Source: Belliella kenyensis
GTDB lineage: Bacteria > Bacteroidota > Bacteroidia > Cytophagales > Cyclobacteriaceae
Direction of reading: 5' to 3'
Assembly (NCBI RefSeq): GCF_022549675.1
Contig: NZ_JAKZGR010000005.1
Location: 124,001-188,000, forward strand
DNA length: 64,000 nt
Position 1 is the stretch's first letter. The number at the start of each line of letters is the position of its first letter. Of this stretch, positions 16,400 to 24,897 are shown in pieces. The notes beneath the pieces are model-generated. The model did not search any database, was not told where the DNA came from, and was given only the letters and a program-made list of their open reading frames with translations. Both the position numbers and the translations under genes were made by a program.

Positions 16400-19258
16400 A
16401 TGAAAATTATTTACAGTACGATTATTTTCTTATTGATAATGACAGCCTTATCTCTACAGGTGAGTGCACAACGTGGACAGGGTCAACAGGGTCAGAGACC
16501 TGATTTGAAGGTGAAGGGAAAAGTTGTAGAAGGCCCCAGTAAACTTCCTATGATTGGAGCAAATGTAATGATTAAAACCGTGGCTGATTCCATCTTGGTT
16601 TCTACAGTCACTGATATAGACGGGAATTTTGAATTGAGTAGACCTTGGATACCTACAGTTATTGTAGAGGTTTCATTTTTGGGTTTTGAAAAATTCAGCA
16701 AGGAACTTGGAATAAGAGATGGATTAGACCTTGGGATAATAGCACTCCGTGAAGATAGCAAGCTTCTTGGAGAAGTAGTGATAGAGGGACAGATCATTGT
16801 AGGAGAACAAAAAGGCGACACGACGTCATTCAATGCCAATGCATTCAAAACTAGAGAAAATGCTGATGCAGAAGACCTCATCAGAAAGCTTCCCGGAGTG
16901 ACTATTCAAAATGGACAAGTACAAGCAAGAGGAGAGCAAGTGCAAAAGGTATTGGTAGATGGGAGAGAGTTTTTTGGAAATGACCCATTCCTAGCCATGA
17001 GAAATCTACCAGCAGACGTGATAGATCGAGTAGAAATCCTTGACCAAAGATCTGATCAATCAAGACTCACGGGTTTTGATGATGGAAACTATTCAAGAAC
17101 GATCAATATCGTGACCAGAAGTGACCGAAGACAAGGAGTATTTGGAAGGGTATATGCTGGCTATGGTACTGATGATAGATATTCGGCTGGAGGAAGTATT
17201 AATCTTTTCAAAGGAGATCGAAGAATCTCTTTGGTTGGACTTTTTAATAATATCAATCAGCAGAATTTTTCTCAAGAAGATCTTGGTAGCTCAGGCGGAG
17301 GTGGTGGAAGGCCCGGTGGTGGAAGAGGAGGTGCTCCCAACTTCGGTGGTGGTCAAGACAATGGAATCATCACTACCAATAGTATGGGGGTAAATTATTC
17401 AGATAAGTGGGGATCAAAAACAAATGTGACTGGAAGCTACTTCTATAGCAGATCTAGAAACAACCTAAGCAGTTTCACTAATAGAGAAATTCTTCTAACT
17501 GAATCAAATAGTCAGTTTTATTCCGAAGATTTGATCAACACAGTCGAATCAGGGAATCATCGAGCCAATGCGAGAATTGAATATGATATCAATCCGAAAA
17601 ATGCAATAATCATTTCGCCAAGCTTGAATTATACCACAAACAATACTTTCTCTGATAGAGATGCACTTACAGTGAACAACCTTCTTGCCCCTTTGAGTAG
17701 CACCAGATCAATCTCAGACTCAGAGTCGTCAAGCTACAACTTTTCAAACAATCTAGTATATAGATATAAATTCGAAAAGCAAGGAAGAACCCTATCGACG
17801 ACATTATTTACAGCAATCAACAATAGAGATTCTTACTCCACTTTGCTTGCAGAAAACAGGGACTTCATTAGAAATATAGGCGATACGATCAATCAGGAGA
17901 CCTTTGGGCTAACAGAGGGCTTCAATTATAGAGCAAATGTGCAGTGGACAGAGCCATTGAAATCCAATAGTCTACTAACATTCTCCTATCAAGTAGCCAA
18001 CAACAAATCCTCAGCTGATCAGCAGACTTTTAACATTATTCCAGAATTAAATCTAGTGGCATTAGATACTTCATTGAGCAACGTCTTTGATAATAGATTC
18101 TTGGTTCAGAGCCCTAGTATAGGATATAGGTACAATTATAAAAACTGGAACTTGAATGCAAACTTAGATTATCAATATGCTCAGCAGGACAATGAGGCAC
18201 TATTTCCTCAAGAAAGAGTGTTCAATAGGACCTTTAGCAATTTCTTACCAGGTATCAATTTGAACTATCGAAACTCAGAAAAAGGAACCACATTCAGAAT
18301 GAGGTATAGAACCTCCACACAAGAGCCCTCAGTCAATCAGTTGCAAAATGTCATCAATAATTCTAACCCGTTAAATCTAAGCGTAGGTAACCCCAATTTA
18401 GGTCAGTCTTTCAATCACAACCTTTTTGTAAATGTTGGAAAATTAAACTTGGAAAAATCTAGAACTCTCTTCGTGTTTGCTTTCGCTTCATTGACAGAGA
18501 ATTTCATTGGAAATTCAACCTTTGTCACTCAAGTAGATACCCTTATCAATGATGAAGTTCTGCTAAGACCAGGAGGACAATTGAGTAGACCAGAAAACCT
18601 TAAGGGAAGATTTAATGGAAGAATCTTTGCAACATACGGTGCCCCAATAAAAGCAATCAAATCTCAGTTTAATTCTAACTCTTCCATATCTTTCAACAGG
18701 ACTCCAGGAATTATCAATGGCCAAAAAAACCTAAATGATAACATCGATCTAAGCCAAGGCCTTACGTTGACCTCTAATATCAGTAAGGATTTTGATTTCA
18801 CATTATCTTCCACAGGGACGTATACTATTGTCAACTCTTCACTACAGACTAGCTTGAACAATAACTATTACGTCCAAAACTCAAATATTAGGCTTTATTA
18901 TTCACCAAATAATGGTAAGCTTTTTGTTTCCAATGTCGTGAACAATGCTTTGTACAGAGGGCTTTCAGCAGGACTAGATCAATCGGTTTGGCTATGGAAC
19001 ATCGAGAGTGGTTATAGATTCTTGAAAGACAATAAAGGTGAGGTTAAGATAACTGTCTTTGATTTGCTGGGACAAAACAATGCTATTGCTAGAACGATCA
19101 ATGATGTGTCTATCACAGATACCTTTACTAGAGTACTTACTAGATATGCCTTATTAACATTTACTTATCATATTGGTAGCTTCAAGCAGCCCGAGCGAAA
19201 TCAATCTCAGCAAGGTGGACCAGGCATGAGAATGATGCAAGGTGGTCGAAGTTGGTAA
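16400..19258 (+). CDS. TonB-dependent receptor-like outer-membrane beta-barrel protein
   Basis: The 952-residue protein has a signal peptide (about 1-23), a carboxypeptidase-regulatory-like domain (about 35-125, VKGKVVEG to LREDSKLL), a plug-like region (about 150-235, DLIRKLPGVTIQNGQVQ, VLVDGREFFGNDP) and a long beta-barrel of the OMP_b-brl_3 type. It has no typical TonB box. Low-complexity glycine, glutamine and arginine stretches occur after the signal peptide, near 300-325 and at the C-terminus (QQGGPGMRMMQGGRSW). The role is outer-membrane transport or an adhesin-like function; the substrate is unknown. It stands alone. Confidence 0.85.
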   Translation: MKIIYSTIIFLLIMTALSLQVSAQRGQGQQGQRPDLKVKGKVVEGPSKLPMIGANVMIKTVADSILVSTVTDIDGNFELSRPWIPTVIVEVSFLGFEKFSKELGIRDGLDLGIIALREDSKLLGEVVIEGQIIVGEQKGDTTSFNANAFKTRENADAEDLIRKLPGVTIQNGQVQARGEQVQKVLVDGREFFGNDPFLAMRNLPADVIDRVEILDQRSDQSRLTGFDDGNYSRTINIVTRSDRRQGVFGRVYAGYGTDDRYSAGGSINLFKGDRRISLVGLFNNINQQNFSQEDLGSSGGGGGRPGGGRGGAPNFGGGQDNGIITTNSMGVNYSDKWGSKTNVTGSYFYSRSRNNLSSFTNREILLTESNSQFYSEDLINTVESGNHRANARIEYDINPKNAIIISPSLNYTTNNTFSDRDALTVNNLLAPLSSTRSISDSESSSYNFSNNLVYRYKFEKQGRTLSTTLFTAINNRDSYSTLLAENRDFIRNIGDTINQETFGLTEGFNYRANVQWTEPLKSNSLLTFSYQVANNKSSADQQTFNIIPELNLVALDTSLSNVFDNRFLVQSPSIGYRYNYKNWNLNANLDYQYAQQDNEALFPQERVFNRTFSNFLPGINLNYRNSEKGTTFRMRYRTSTQEPSVNQLQNVINNSNPLNLSVGNPNLGQSFNHNLFVNVGKLNLEKSRTLFVFAFASLTENFIGNSTFVTQVDTLINDEVLLRPGGQLSRPENLKGRFNGRIFATYGAPIKAIKSQFNSNSSISFNRTPGIINGQKNLNDNIDLSQGLTLTSNISKDFDFTLSSTGTYTIVNSSLQTSLNNNYYVQNSNIRLYYSPNNGKLFVSNVVNNALYRGLSAGLDQSVWLWNIESGYRFLKDNKGEVKITVFDLLGQNNAIARTINDVSITDTFTRVLTRYALLTFTYHIGSFKQPERNQSQQGGPGMRMMQGGRSW

Positions 19259-19585
19259 TCAAAAAAAGATAAAATACATTCTCGCGAAGGTTCAAGAAAC
19301 TCATTCAATCAAAGAGACTGGAAGATTTAGTCACAAATGAATACTGAATCTGAGCTGAAGGGTAAGTTATTTGTGGCTATAGAACCTAAAAAAGTTTCTT
19401 ATTTCTTTGACTCACTACTCCAAACATAATAGTGGATCATTAAAAATTTGATTATCCATTTTTATTCAAGAAGAAGTAATTCATTCAAATAATTGATTAC
19501 TTCAGGATTAGTATCAGTTAAAATCTGAATATTGAAAAGCCCTATAATGACTTGGTTACTAGTATCTTTGCGGATATACATTAAT
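19259..19585. other. Gene-free stretch between receptor and terminator
   Basis: About 330 bp without a convincing coding frame; the longest in-frame stretch starting with ATG is about 30 codons. No promoter pair or RNA family is recognised. It ends at the strong bidirectional hairpin at 19586. Confidence 0.5.
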
Positions 19586-19621
19586 AAAAAAGCTGTGGAT
19601 TTAGTTATCCACAGCTTTTTT
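19586..19621. terminator. Strong bidirectional terminator
   Basis: A 15-bp perfect stem (19586-19600 with 19607-19621) with a 6-nt loop starts with A-tracts and ends with T-tracts, so it works on both strands. It should end the fasciclin gene transcript on the minus strand. The right arm includes TTATCCACA at 19605-19613, an exact DnaA-box sequence, here probably coincidental. Confidence 0.9.
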
Positions 19622-19650
19622 TCTGCATGATTATCAATCAAACTTATAGA

Positions 19651-20220
19651 TTACTCTGATCTAGGCATTACCACAGTATCGATAGAGTGAATCACTCCAT
19701 TGGACTGATATACATCTGCGATCGTAACCTTAGACTTGTTTCCATTTTCATCTGAGATATAAAGATCCTTACCTTGCATCCAAGCGGTCAATTTACCGCC
19801 CTGAACTGTAGTAAGCGTAGCTTTTCCATTGCCTTTTTTGATTGCCTCTGCGATTTCTTTAGAGCCCATTTTACCAGCTACCACATGATAAGTCAATATA
19901 GAGGTTAATGTTGCTTTATTTTCAGGTTGAACTAGCGTTTCAACAGTGCCAGAGGGTAATTTTTCAAATGCTGCATTGTCCGGCGCAAAAACAGTAAAAG
20001 GACCAGGAGTTTGGAGAGTTTCCACTAGGCCAGCAGCTTTTACAGCAGCTACTAGGGTCGTGTGATCTTTTGAGTTTACTGCATTTTCGACAATGTTTTT
20101 GGACGGATACATTGGAGCTCCTCCCACAGTTACTGTTTTTTCTTTTTGAGCAAAAGATTCAGAAGTGAACATCGCCAAAATAGCGAACAAGGCTAGAGAA
20201 AGTGATTTGATAGTTTTCAT
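19651..20220 (-). CDS. Secreted fasciclin (FAS1) domain protein
   Basis: The start is placed at ATG 20220, which gives a clean signal peptide (MKTIKSLSLALFAILAMFTS) in a 189-residue protein. The FAS1 domain fills the rest (about 45-187): TLVAAVKAAGLVETL, the FTVFAPDNAAFEKLP H1-like motif, LTYHVVAGKM and GVIHSIDTVVMP. FAS1 domains mediate adhesion or extracellular-matrix contacts. It is a single gene with its own terminator. Confidence 0.92.
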   Translation of the reverse strand: MKTIKSLSLALFAILAMFTSESFAQKEKTVTVGGAPMYPSKNIVENAVNSKDHTTLVAAVKAAGLVETLQTPGPFTVFAPDNAAFEKLPSGTVETLVQPENKATLTSILTYHVVAGKMGSKEIAEAIKKGNGKATLTTVQGGKLTAWMQGKDLYISDENGNKSKVTIADVYQSNGVIHSIDTVVMPRSE

Positions 20221-20289
20221 AATGGTTTGAATTTTTATTTTAGATGAAAGCAAATACGCAGGCATAGTTAAGACTGGATTATCTTCACT

Positions 20290-20324
20290 ATAAAAAAATA
20301 AAGGCTAGCCCTGATGAGCTAGCC
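20290..20324 (-). terminator. Terminator of the gene ending at 20354
   Basis: A 7-bp stem (GGCTAGC at 20303-20309 with GCTAGCC at 20318-20324) is followed on the minus strand by a U-rich run (20290-20302). Confidence 0.75.
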
Positions 20325-20353
20325 ATATTTGTTTTAGGTTTATTGGTATTTGC

Positions 20354-20734
20354 TTAATTATCTTCCTTGAAGCGATCCACAATGTAGAGAAAAAGATTGA
20401 ATGACAAAGTCGACATTCCTTCCTTTTTCAACTCCTTATCACTTCCTTGTTTGTATATGGGATTATCCTTTTTGACCACGTTTGTTCCAGAATGTCTACC
20501 ATCCTTAAGCAAAATTTGATTATTTTGCTTACTGTTTAATTCATTTCTTGTCTCAGAATTATTGTACTCGGGATTTTCATATGAATAAACCACGTCGGAA
20601 TTCTTAGGAAAATCTTGCATTGTTCTCTCTTTATCATTTTGGGCAAATAAATCGTTTGCACCAAAAGAACAAAATAAAATTACGAACAATATGCCTTTAA
20701 CTTGTGCTGAGGAAATATAATTCTGAGCTGACAT
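20354..20734 (-). CDS. Short exported protein of unknown function
   Basis: The 126-residue product has a hydrophobic segment (about 14-30, [18 protein letters not shown]) resembling a signal peptide after a 13-residue polar leader; the start could be slightly different. The mature part is hydrophilic, rich in Asn, Lys and Glu, with no recognisable domain. I do not recognise a family. It is divergent from the CsaA-like gene with a short shared upstream region. Confidence 0.55.
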   Translation of the reverse strand: MSAQNYISSAQVKGILFVILFCSFGANDLFAQNDKERTMQDFPKNSDVVYSYENPEYNNSETRNELNSKQNNQILLKDGRHSGTNVVKKDNPIYKQGSDKELKKEGMSTLSFNLFLYIVDRFKEDN

Positions 20735-20813
20735 TGTAGTTAATTCTTCAATGGATTTAAATAACTGTCAATTAGACACTAAGGTCAGTAAAAATAGAAA
20801 AATTAAAAATGTT

Positions 20814-21149
20814 ATGCAAACGATTGAGATTATTGATTTTCAAAAAGTTGATATAAGAATTGGAACTATCATCGAAGTCAAAGAATTTGATAAAGCCAAA
20901 AATCCTTCATACAAACTATGGATAGACCTAGGAAGCCTTGGAATCAAAAAATCATCTGCGCAGATTACATCACTTTATTTGCCCGAAGAATTGATCGGCA
21001 AGCAAGTGATTTGTGTCTGTAACTTCAGACCCCGACAAATTGCAGATTTTATGTCAGAGGTATTGGTGACGGGTTTTGATCAAGAAAAAGGAAAAGTAGC
21101 TTTAGCCACAGTAGACTTACCTGTGCCAAATGGCACGAGACTTCACTGA
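20814..21149 (+). CDS. csaA: CsaA-like tRNA-binding protein
   Basis: From ATG 20814 the protein is 111 residues; an upstream in-frame start would add 21 residues with no homology. The whole protein is a tRNA-binding OB-fold domain of the CsaA/Arc1p type: [39 protein letters not shown] and [23 protein letters not shown]. CsaA binds tRNA and has been described as an export-related chaperone in Bacillus. It overlaps the convergent Rieske gene by 7 bp. Confidence 0.92.
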   Translation: MQTIEIIDFQKVDIRIGTIIEVKEFDKAKNPSYKLWIDLGSLGIKKSSAQITSLYLPEELIGKQVICVCNFRPRQIADFMSEVLVTGFDQEKGKVALATVDLPVPNGTRLH

Positions 21150-21469
21150 GGAAGCTGTATCAGCAATCCGCTAGAAGTCAATTCTGCTTTATAGACCAGC
21201 AATGATTCACAACTTCCTGCCCTGACTTCTCCTGTATTGAGGTCAAACCTATATTGATGGAGCGGGCAAACGACCTCTTCAAAATTAGTTACAAAACCTT
21301 CATTCAGAGATGCCATTCGATGAGGGCAAAGCTTCTGAAAAGCATAAAACTTCTTACCGATTCTGCTAACGCAGACTTGGTTAGACCCAACACTTACAAG
21401 CTTGATACGTTTATCAGGAATAAGCTCTAGTACTTGTTGATCAGAATTCCCTAGCGTGAAAGTTTTCAT
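21143..21469 (-). CDS. Rieske [2Fe-2S] domain protein
   Basis: The 108-residue protein has the Rieske ligands Cys48-x-His50 and Cys68-x2-His71 in CPHR and [10 protein letters not shown]. There is no signal peptide or membrane helix, so it is probably a cytoplasmic ferredoxin-like electron carrier, as in NirD or aromatic dioxygenase ferredoxins. No oxygenase or reductase partner is next to it. It overlaps the end of the csaA gene on the opposite strand. Confidence 0.9.
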   Translation of the reverse strand: MKTFTLGNSDQQVLELIPDKRIKLVSVGSNQVCVSRIGKKFYAFQKLCPHRMASLNEGFVTNFEEVVCPLHQYRFDLNTGEVRAGSCESLLVYKAELTSSGLLIQLPQ

Positions 21470-21522
21470 TTTGATTGATTTTATTGATAAATTAGAAACA
21501 TAAAACTAACCATACTTATACC

Positions 21523-22269
21523 ATGAAAAAAATATTTGTACTACCATTACTTTTGCTATCCAACTTCCTATTTGCACAGCAAATAGAAGGATCATGGCGA
21601 ATGACGCATCAAAACGGAAAAAAAATAGATAACAAAGAGGTAGTGAAAATATACCAGGATGGCTATTTTTCATTTGGGTCTAAAGATTCTGATTCAAACA
21701 AGTTCTTGGGAGCTGGTGGAGGAGAATATTCATTGAGAGATAATTACTACACAGAAACCTACGACTTCTATACTGAAAATGAAGAGGTTATTGGATCAAA
21801 GGTTGAATTTTCACTCGATATAGTAGATAGTAAATTGGTGATTTCTACAGAAAAAGGTGGATCCGCACATGTAGAAATATGGGAGAAAATCAGCGACTCA
21901 AAAGACGATCTCACTAGAAACTGGGTGATAACGGGTAGAAAGACGGATGAAAATATAAGTAGATCTACTCCAGGGGCTAGAAGAACCATAAAAATTCTGA
22001 GCGGAGGCCGATTTCAATGGGTAGCATTCAATTCCGAAACAAAGCAATTTTCTGGAACAGGAGGCGGTACTTATTCAGCAGAGAACGGTAAATATGTAGA
22101 AAAAATTGAATTTTTCTCCAGAGATGACAGCAGAGTTGGCACCAGCTTATCTTTCGATTTCGAAGTAATAGATGGGGAGTGGCATCACAGTGGCATGAGC
22201 TCAGCTGGTAATCCTATCTACGAGATCTGGACTAAGTATAGTGATGGATACAAAAAGCCTGCGAATTAA
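21523..22269 (+). CDS. Exported protein with two tandem lipocalin-like repeats
   Basis: The 248-residue product has a signal peptide (about 1-19) and two related halves. The first (about 22-125) contains GSWRMTHQNGKK, YFSFGSKD, LGAGGGEYSL and EIWEKISD; the second (about 132-245) contains RNWVITGRKTDEN, RFQWVAFN, FSGTGGGTYSAE and EIWTKYSD. Shared W, GxGGGxYS and EIW positions show an internal duplication. The pattern suits a small beta-barrel of the lipocalin or DUF4488 kind. Function is unknown. A terminator overlaps its stop codon. Confidence 0.8.
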   Translation: MKKIFVLPLLLLSNFLFAQQIEGSWRMTHQNGKKIDNKEVVKIYQDGYFSFGSKDSDSNKFLGAGGGEYSLRDNYYTETYDFYTENEEVIGSKVEFSLDIVDSKLVISTEKGGSAHVEIWEKISDSKDDLTRNWVITGRKTDENISRSTPGARRTIKILSGGRFQWVAFNSETKQFSGTGGGTYSAENGKYVEKIEFFSRDDSRVGTSLSFDFEVIDGEWHHSGMSSAGNPIYEIWTKYSDGYKKPAN

Positions 22270-22278
22270 GCAGGCTTT
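22254..22278. terminator. Bidirectional terminator overlapping a stop codon
   Basis: AAAGCCTGC at 22254-22262 pairs with GCAGGCTTT at 22270-22278 around a 7-nt loop that contains the stop codon of the upstream gene. It lies between convergent genes and could serve both. Confidence 0.75.
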
Positions 22279-22282
22279 GTCT

Positions 22283-22873
22283 TTACTTAGCAAGAAGTTT
22301 TACTTCTTCATACCTAAAGCAACTCGTGAGGTGGTCATTGACCAAACCAGTAGCTTGCATATGTGCATAGAGAGTGGTACTTCCTAAAAACTTGAAGCCT
22401 CTTTTTTTCATATCCTTGGCCAATTTGTCCGATTCCTGACTTGTGGCGGGGGCATTTTTCATATTGGGAAGAGCATTATCGATAACTTTTCCATCTACAA
22501 AATCCCAAATATAATCCGTAAAACTCCCAAACTGAGATTGTACTTCCATGAACCTTTTGGCGTTATTGACAGCAGCATTGATTTTCAATTTGTTTCTGAT
22601 AATGTCTGGATTGGAAAGTAACTCTGTCAGGTAAGATTCAGGAAAATCAGCAACAATTTTGTAATCAAAATCAGCAAAAGCTTTTCGATATCCTTCTCGC
22701 TTCTTCAAAATCGTAGCCCAGCTCAATCCTGCTTGAGCACTTTCCAGGACAAGAAACTCAAAATGAATATTATCTTCATAGACAGGCACACCCCATTCTT
22801 CATCATGGTAATCAATGTATTGTTGAAAGCCCATGCACCAAGGGCATCTCATTTTATCTACTCCATTTTCCAT
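22283..22873 (-). CDS. tag: DNA-3-methyladenine glycosylase I
   Basis: The 196-residue protein shows the Tag zinc site: Cys near the start in RCPWC, His in YHDEEWGVP, and His plus Cys in NDHLTSCFR. Recognition motifs include LVLESAQAGLSWATILKKRE and FDYKIVADF. It excises 3-methyladenine from alkylated DNA. The real start may be the Met before RCPWC (22852). It lies 6 bp after the tspO gene and with DUF4286 forms a three-gene minus-strand operon. Confidence 0.95.
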   Translation of the reverse strand: MENGVDKMRCPWCMGFQQYIDYHDEEWGVPVYEDNIHFEFLVLESAQAGLSWATILKKREGYRKAFADFDYKIVADFPESYLTELLSNPDIIRNKLKINAAVNNAKRFMEVQSQFGSFTDYIWDFVDGKVIDNALPNMKNAPATSQESDKLAKDMKKRGFKFLGSTTLYAHMQATGLVNDHLTSCFRYEEVKLLAK

Positions 22874-22879
22874 AATTAC

Positions 22880-23344
22880 TTAATTGAGGTACCAGATGGA
22901 TATATTAAGAAGCGAAGCAAAAGTGACCCAAAGAAAATAGGGGACCATCATGTAAGAAGCCGTAGCAGAGATAGGCTTGAATAGTCTTATACAAATCAAT
23001 ATGAAAACCCATAATGGTAAGATAACTAACAAGCCTAACAGTGGAGACTCCAGACCAAAGAAAGCTGGAGACCAAAAGAAGTTTAGGATCATCTGAATAG
23101 CGAAGGCCTTTATAGCTAAGCGCTTTGATGGGTGATCGCTAGTCCAGAGAATATACAAAACGACCCCAATCATCAGGTACAATACTGTCCAAACTGGAGC
23201 AAAAAGCCATGATGGAGGATTGAATGAGGGCTTCTCCAAGGTGGCATACCAGCTATTTACAGAAGACGCTGTAGACAGTGATCCAACAAATCCCGCCAGA
23301 AGGGGAATTGACAATGAAATGATAAAAATTTGCCATTTTTTCAT
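22880..23344 (-). CDS. tspO: TspO/MBR-family tryptophan-rich membrane protein
   Basis: The 154-residue protein has five membrane helices and the TspO signatures SWYATLEKPSFNPPSWLFAPVW, split here as WYATLEKPSFNPP and WLFAPVWTVLY, then LNFFWSPAFFG and LIYVW-like helix V sequence. TspO proteins bind porphyrins and other tetrapyrroles and may be light- or oxygen-related. The closeness (0.4 kb) to the light-regulated type carotenoid cluster is interesting, but it is transcribed the other way. Next to it are DUF4286 (1 bp) and tag (6 bp). Confidence 0.94.
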   Translation of the reverse strand: MKKWQIFIISLSIPLLAGFVGSLSTASSVNSWYATLEKPSFNPPSWLFAPVWTVLYLMIGVVLYILWTSDHPSKRLAIKAFAIQMILNFFWSPAFFGLESPLLGLLVILPLWVFILICIRLFKPISATASYMMVPYFLWVTFASLLNISIWYLN

Positions 23345-23345
23345 A

Positions 23346-23648
23346 TTAGACCTCTTCTAGCAATGTAATAAATATAGCAAGCTTTTTCGGAAATTTCTGT
23401 TGAACTATCGCATTGTGCTTGTCAAAATATTCATGCTGATAACTCATGACCTGATGCATATCTTTGGCAAAATATTGTACTGAATAATTTGATCCCGTAT
23501 CCTCAGAGTCATGCATTATTTTAAAAAATTTGTTTTCGTGGAACATGCCTGTTGAAAGAACTTCAGGAATATGAGTGGATTTCATCCATTGAAGCCATTC
23601 ATCTTCTACATCTCTTTCTACATTGACAGTAATATTATATAGTATCAT
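23346..23648 (-). CDS. DUF4286 family protein
   Basis: This 100-residue protein starts MILYNITVNVERDVEDEWL and contains HIPEVLSTGMF and YSVQYFAKD, the pattern of the small soluble DUF4286 ferredoxin-like (dimeric alpha-beta barrel) family common in Bacteroidetes. Function is unknown. It is the first gene of the DUF4286-tspO-tag operon; a TAAATTTG element on the minus strand (23672-23679) lies 23 nt before its start and is a candidate -7 box. Confidence 0.85.
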   Translation of the reverse strand: MILYNITVNVERDVEDEWLQWMKSTHIPEVLSTGMFHENKFFKIMHDSEDTGSNYSVQYFAKDMHQVMSYQHEYFDKHNAIVQQKFPKKLAIFITLLEEV

Positions 23649-23715
23649 CCGGTTTTAATTTTAAATTTGCACAAATTTATCAACAATAATTGGTTCGGCT
23701 AGTTAATCTGGCGAT

Positions 23716-23737
23716 AAACAAGACAAAGATCTTGTTT
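23716..23737 (+). promoter_or_regulatory. Inverted repeat before the first carotenoid gene
   Basis: AAACAAGA (23716-23723) and TCTTGTTT (23730-23737) form a perfect 8-bp dyad with a 6-nt spacer, ending 13 nt before the cruF-like ATG. Placement and symmetry suit a regulator site, perhaps of the MerR/CarH-type protein encoded in the cluster. The assignment is inference. Confidence 0.45.
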
Positions 23738-23750
23738 GAATCTTACATAC

Positions 23751-24419
23751 ATGAATACAAATCAATCAACTTCAATTTGGTTCAGATTAAAAAAGGACCG
23801 TATATTTTTATTTAAGTTAGTAATTACGATTTTTCATCTCGTGGGTGTAGTTGGTATGAATTCCTTGGCATTGAGACCATATTTTCAATTATTGACGCCA
23901 TTTCATTTGTTGCTCTGTACTGGACTTCTCTTTGTTTTTCATACAAGTTGGAACAGCAACTTTCTTTGGTTTGTAATTTTGGCTTACGGCTTGGGATTCG
24001 GATCAGAAGTGATGGGAGTACATACTGGATTTCCATTTGGAAATTATGCCTACAGCAATGTGCTTGGTTTAAAATTATTCGATACCCCATTGATGATTGG
24101 CGTAAATTGGCTTTTGTTAGTATATCTATCTGGAGGAGTGATTTATAGTTTGATCAAAAATGATTTTGTAGCATCCATCGTAGGGGCTATACTGTTGGTA
24201 ATTCTGGACTTTTTGATAGAGCCAGTGGCCATCAAATTGGATTTTTGGACTTGGCAAGATGGAATAATTCCTCTAAGAAACTATTTGGGATGGTTTGGGG
24301 TCGGATTTATTATTCATTTGATTTACAGAAAGCTTCCGTTTACAAAATCAAACCCCCTATCGCTGTATTTATTGATCAATTTGGCTATTTTTTTTATTTT
24401 GCTAAATATTTTGCTTTAA
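23751..24419 (+). CDS. cruF: CruF-like carotenoid 1',2'-hydratase (COG2324)
   Basis: This 222-residue protein has about seven hydrophobic helices and the COG2324 signature ILAYGLGFGSEVMGVHTGFP, FGNYAYSNVLGLKLFDTP and IGVNWLLLVYLSGG. CruF adds water to the 1',2' end of gamma-carotene-type psi ends. In Cytophagales the resulting tertiary alcohol is typical of flexixanthin-like pigments. The start is ATG 23751; an upstream TTG (23736) would include the dyad site. It lies 43 bp upstream of crtZ in the same operon. A lycopene-cyclase role is less likely, as CrtYcd proteins lack these motifs. Confidence 0.82.
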   Translation: MNTNQSTSIWFRLKKDRIFLFKLVITIFHLVGVVGMNSLALRPYFQLLTPFHLLLCTGLLFVFHTSWNSNFLWFVILAYGLGFGSEVMGVHTGFPFGNYAYSNVLGLKLFDTPLMIGVNWLLLVYLSGGVIYSLIKNDFVASIVGAILLVILDFLIEPVAIKLDFWTWQDGIIPLRNYLGWFGVGFIIHLIYRKLPFTKSNPLSLYLLINLAIFFILLNILL

Positions 24420-24462
24420 AAATAGGATCGATAAACAAATATTGATTAAAAAAGTTATTGAT

Positions 24463-24897
24463 ATGATGAATGCTATTCTATTTACCATATTAGGATTTGG
24501 ATTGATGGAATTTTCCGGATGGTTTATTCACAAATACATCATGCATGGTCCATTATGGAGTATTCACAAAACACATCATCAACCATCAAAGTCATTTTTT
24601 GAGTTGAATGATCTGTTTTCTTTGCTTTTCGGAAGTATAGCGATTATTTTGATAATCTTAGGCCTTCAGGCACTTGATTACAGGTTTTGGCTAGGTATCG
24701 GGATCAGCATCTACGGTATGAGCTATTTCATATTACATGATGTATTGATTCATAGAAGGCTCAAATGGTTTGATAGACCTGGGAATACTTTTTTGAAAGG
24801 TATTTTCAAGGCACATCAAGCACATCATGCCACCAATAAAAAGAAGGATGCTGTATCCTTTGGATTATTTATAGTACCCAAGAAATATTTTAAGTAA
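24463..24897 (+). CDS. crtZ: Beta-carotene 3-hydroxylase, CrtZ type
   Basis: From ATG 24463 the protein has 144 residues and four membrane helices. The di-iron His clusters are HKYIMH, HKTHH, HDVLIHRR and HQAHH, as in CrtZ and other fatty-acid hydroxylase superfamily members. It hydroxylates C3 (C3') of the beta-ionone ring. Together with CrtW it would make 3-hydroxy-4-keto end groups. Its TAA is followed at once by the ATG of the MerR gene (0 bp), so regulator and enzyme are coupled. Confidence 0.93.
   Translation: MMNAILFTILGFGLMEFSGWFIHKYIMHGPLWSIHKTHHQPSKSFFELNDLFSLLFGSIAIILIILGLQALDYRFWLGIGISIYGMSYFILHDVLIHRRLKWFDRPGNTFLKGIFKAHQAHHATNKKKDAVSFGLFIVPKKYFK

Noticed and set aside
19605-19613. 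Exact DnaA box in the bidirectional terminator hairpin
   Set aside because: It is isolated and built into the terminator stem, so its presence is explained by the hairpin; it is counted only as background for the island at 59-63 kb.
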